Made by a program: the position numbers and the translations under genes. 64,000 nucleotides of DNA from Aliidiomarina shirensis (lineage in GTDB: Bacteria; Pseudomonadota; Gammaproteobacteria; Enterobacterales; Alteromonadaceae). Positions 62,842 through 64,000 of this stretch are shown here, piece by piece (the first letter of the stretch is position 1; each line of letters opens with the position of its first letter). The notes beneath the pieces are model-generated. The model made no database searches. It was not told where the DNA came from and worked only from the letters and a program-made list of their open reading frames with translations. The stretch spans positions 124,001-188,000 of the forward strand of contig NZ_PIPP01000001.1 of NCBI RefSeq assembly GCF_003987345.1, read 5' to 3'.

Positions 62842-64000
62842 ATGGTTAAGGTTAGAAATGTTCATGCGGACGAACACCAATCTAGCGATGATAGCTGGCT
62901 TAACCATGTTTACGAGAAATCTGAACAGGAAGCGCTGCGCAAACTTGTTGCTATATTAGAGCAGCAGGCACGTGCGGGTGCCTCAGATATTCCACAAGTA
63001 ACAGAATCCCCCTCTCAACCTAATTCAATTGCCGCTCTTGTGTTGAAAGGGCAGGAAATGGTTGAAATCCTTTCGAGTTTAAAACTTGATCAGCAAAGCT
63101 TACAGGCTGCTTTATGTGTCCCTTTTTACGAATCGAAACTTATCGACCAAGAATGGATTACGGAGCAGTTGAGCAGTAGTACTGCGGCGCTCGTGGATAC
63201 CGTTCAACAAATGAACAGTATTAGCGATTTGCAACACTTTCGCCATGGAAAGCCAGGTGAAGCTCAGATCGATGCCGTTCGGCGTATGCTTTTAGCGATG
63301 GTAGAGGATGTTCGTGCAGTACTCATTAAGCTTGCGGAGCGTATTTGTTTTCTGCGGGAAGTTAAGAATGCGGACGAAGAAGCCCGTGTGTTGGCCGCGA
63401 AAGAGTGCAGTGAAATCTATGGTCCGCTGGCAAATCGTTTAGGCGTGGGGCAGATCAAATGGGAACTTGAAGATCTCTCATTTCGCTATTTAAATCCTGA
63501 TATCTATATGTCGATTGCGCGCCAATTGCATGAAAAGCGGCGGCAACGAGAAACTTATATTGATGCTTTTGTGCAGGGCTTGCGTGATGATTTAGCAGCG
63601 CAAAGCATTGATGCTCAAGTAGAGGGTAGGCCAAAGCATATTTTCAGCATTTGGAAGAAAATGCAGAAAAAGAACCTGCAATTTGATGAGCTCTTTGATA
63701 TTCGAGCGGTACGTATCGTTACGAAGAACCTGAAAGATTGTTATGCGGCCTTGGGCATAGTGCACAGCCGCTGGCGTCATTTAGCGAGTGAATTTGATGA
63801 TTACGTAGCCACTCCGAAGCCGAATGGTTACCAATCAATTCATACCGTGGTTATTGGCCCCGAGCAAAAGAACGTTGAGATCCAAATTCGTTCCGAGCAA
63901 ATGCATGATGATGCTGAGCTTGGTGTGGCCGCGCATTGGGTATATAAAGAAGGCCCCAGCAGTGGGCGTTCACAAGGGTATGAAGATAAAATTTCGTGGT
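62842..64000 (+). CDS. relA: GTP pyrophosphokinase RelA, 5' part
   Basis: Ribosome-associated (p)ppGpp synthetase of the stringent response. About 386 codons are in the window and the frame is still open at the end. The pseudo-hydrolase domain has VLIKLAERICFLREVK (about 155-170), where active SpoT-type enzymes carry a His-Asp pair, so it should be synthesis-only. The synthetase region includes DELFDIRAVRIVTKN (about 283-297) and EFDDYVATPKPNGYQSIHT (about 317-335). ATG 62842 follows TAGGAG. The 118-base gap after acpS holds nothing else. ppnN in this window is a known (p)ppGpp-binding enzyme. Confidence 0.95.
   Translation, partial: MVKVRNVHADEHQSSDDSWLNHVYEKSEQEALRKLVAILEQQARAGASDIPQVTESPSQPNSIAALVLKGQEMVEILSSLKLDQQSLQAALCVPFYESKLIDQEWITEQLSSSTAALVDTVQQMNSISDLQHFRHGKPGEAQIDAVRRMLLAMVEDVRAVLIKLAERICFLREVKNADEEARVLAAKECSEIYGPLANRLGVGQIKWELEDLSFRYLNPDIYMSIARQLHEKRRQRETYIDAFVQGLRDDLAAQSIDAQVEGRPKHIFSIWKKMQKKNLQFDELFDIRAVRIVTKNLKDCYAALGIVHSRWRHLASEFDDYVATPKPNGYQSIHTVVIGPEQKNVEIQIRSEQMHDDAELGVAAHWVYKEGPSSGRSQGYEDKISW

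Overview
The window reads as a stretch of core chromosome from a marine-type gammaproteobacterium of the Alteromonadales, most likely Idiomarina or Pseudidiomarina. I infer this from gene order and protein similarity recalled from memory, not from a search. The gene blocks are those of E. coli and its relatives (map-glnD-dapD facing rpsB-tsf-pyrH-frr; the envelope operon uppS to lpxB; nadB facing rpoE-rseABC; lepA-lepB-rnc-era-recO-pdxJ-acpS). Between them sit families typical of Alteromonadales and Vibrionales (DUF3549, DUF3301, DUF3192, DUF1415). I see no rRNA, tRNA, insertion sequence, prophage, CRISPR array or integron.

Layout. 1-6.8 kb is the most accessory part: a cut MscS-type channel, DUF1415 and GPP34 proteins, a small membrane protein with its winged-helix regulator, gcvA, an alpha/beta hydrolase, rlmM, a two-helix membrane protein and an exported single-cysteine MsrB. 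6.8-17 kb holds metabolic and RNA-modification genes: an MDR oxidoreductase, trmK-like, murI, an acyl-CoA dehydrogenase, NAD-type isocitrate dehydrogenase, DUF3192, ppnN, queF, syd and a GNAT enzyme. At 17.1 kb a lysine riboswitch precedes lysC. 18.7-26 kb carries DUF3301/DUF3549, yqcC-truC and the reverse-strand operon map-glnD-dapD. 26-40.7 kb is one long forward array for translation, isoprenoid and phospholipid precursors, outer-membrane assembly and lipid A: rpsB, tsf, pyrH, frr, uppS, cdsA, dxr, rseP, bamA, skp, lpxD, fabZ, lpxA, lpxB.

40.9-54 kb holds yqjG, a pirin, xerD, recJ, prfB (with its programmed frameshift), lysS, an EAL protein, slyD, ygfZ, sdhE, ygfX and nadB. 53.6-62.7 kb is the sigma-E operon rpoE-rseA-rseB-rseC followed by lepA-lepB-rnc-era-recO-pdxJ-acpS. 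The window ends inside relA.

Functional links: rseP (33 kb) and rseA/rseB (54-55 kb) are two halves of the sigma-E envelope-stress circuit, and bamA, skp and the lpx genes are typical clients of that response. lysC (riboswitch controlled) and dapD belong to the same lysine/diaminopimelate pathway. glnD and relA are global nitrogen and stringent-response sensors. sdhE and ygfX form a conserved pair.

I found no clearly undescribed multi-gene system. The items most worth a second look are the winged-helix/membrane-protein operon with three operator copies interlocked with its promoter, the lysC riboswitch with a readable expression platform, a hairpin inside the overlapping 3' ends of ygfX and nadB, the single-cysteine exported MsrB, a 14-bp tandem repeat array, and structured gaps in the envelope operon.
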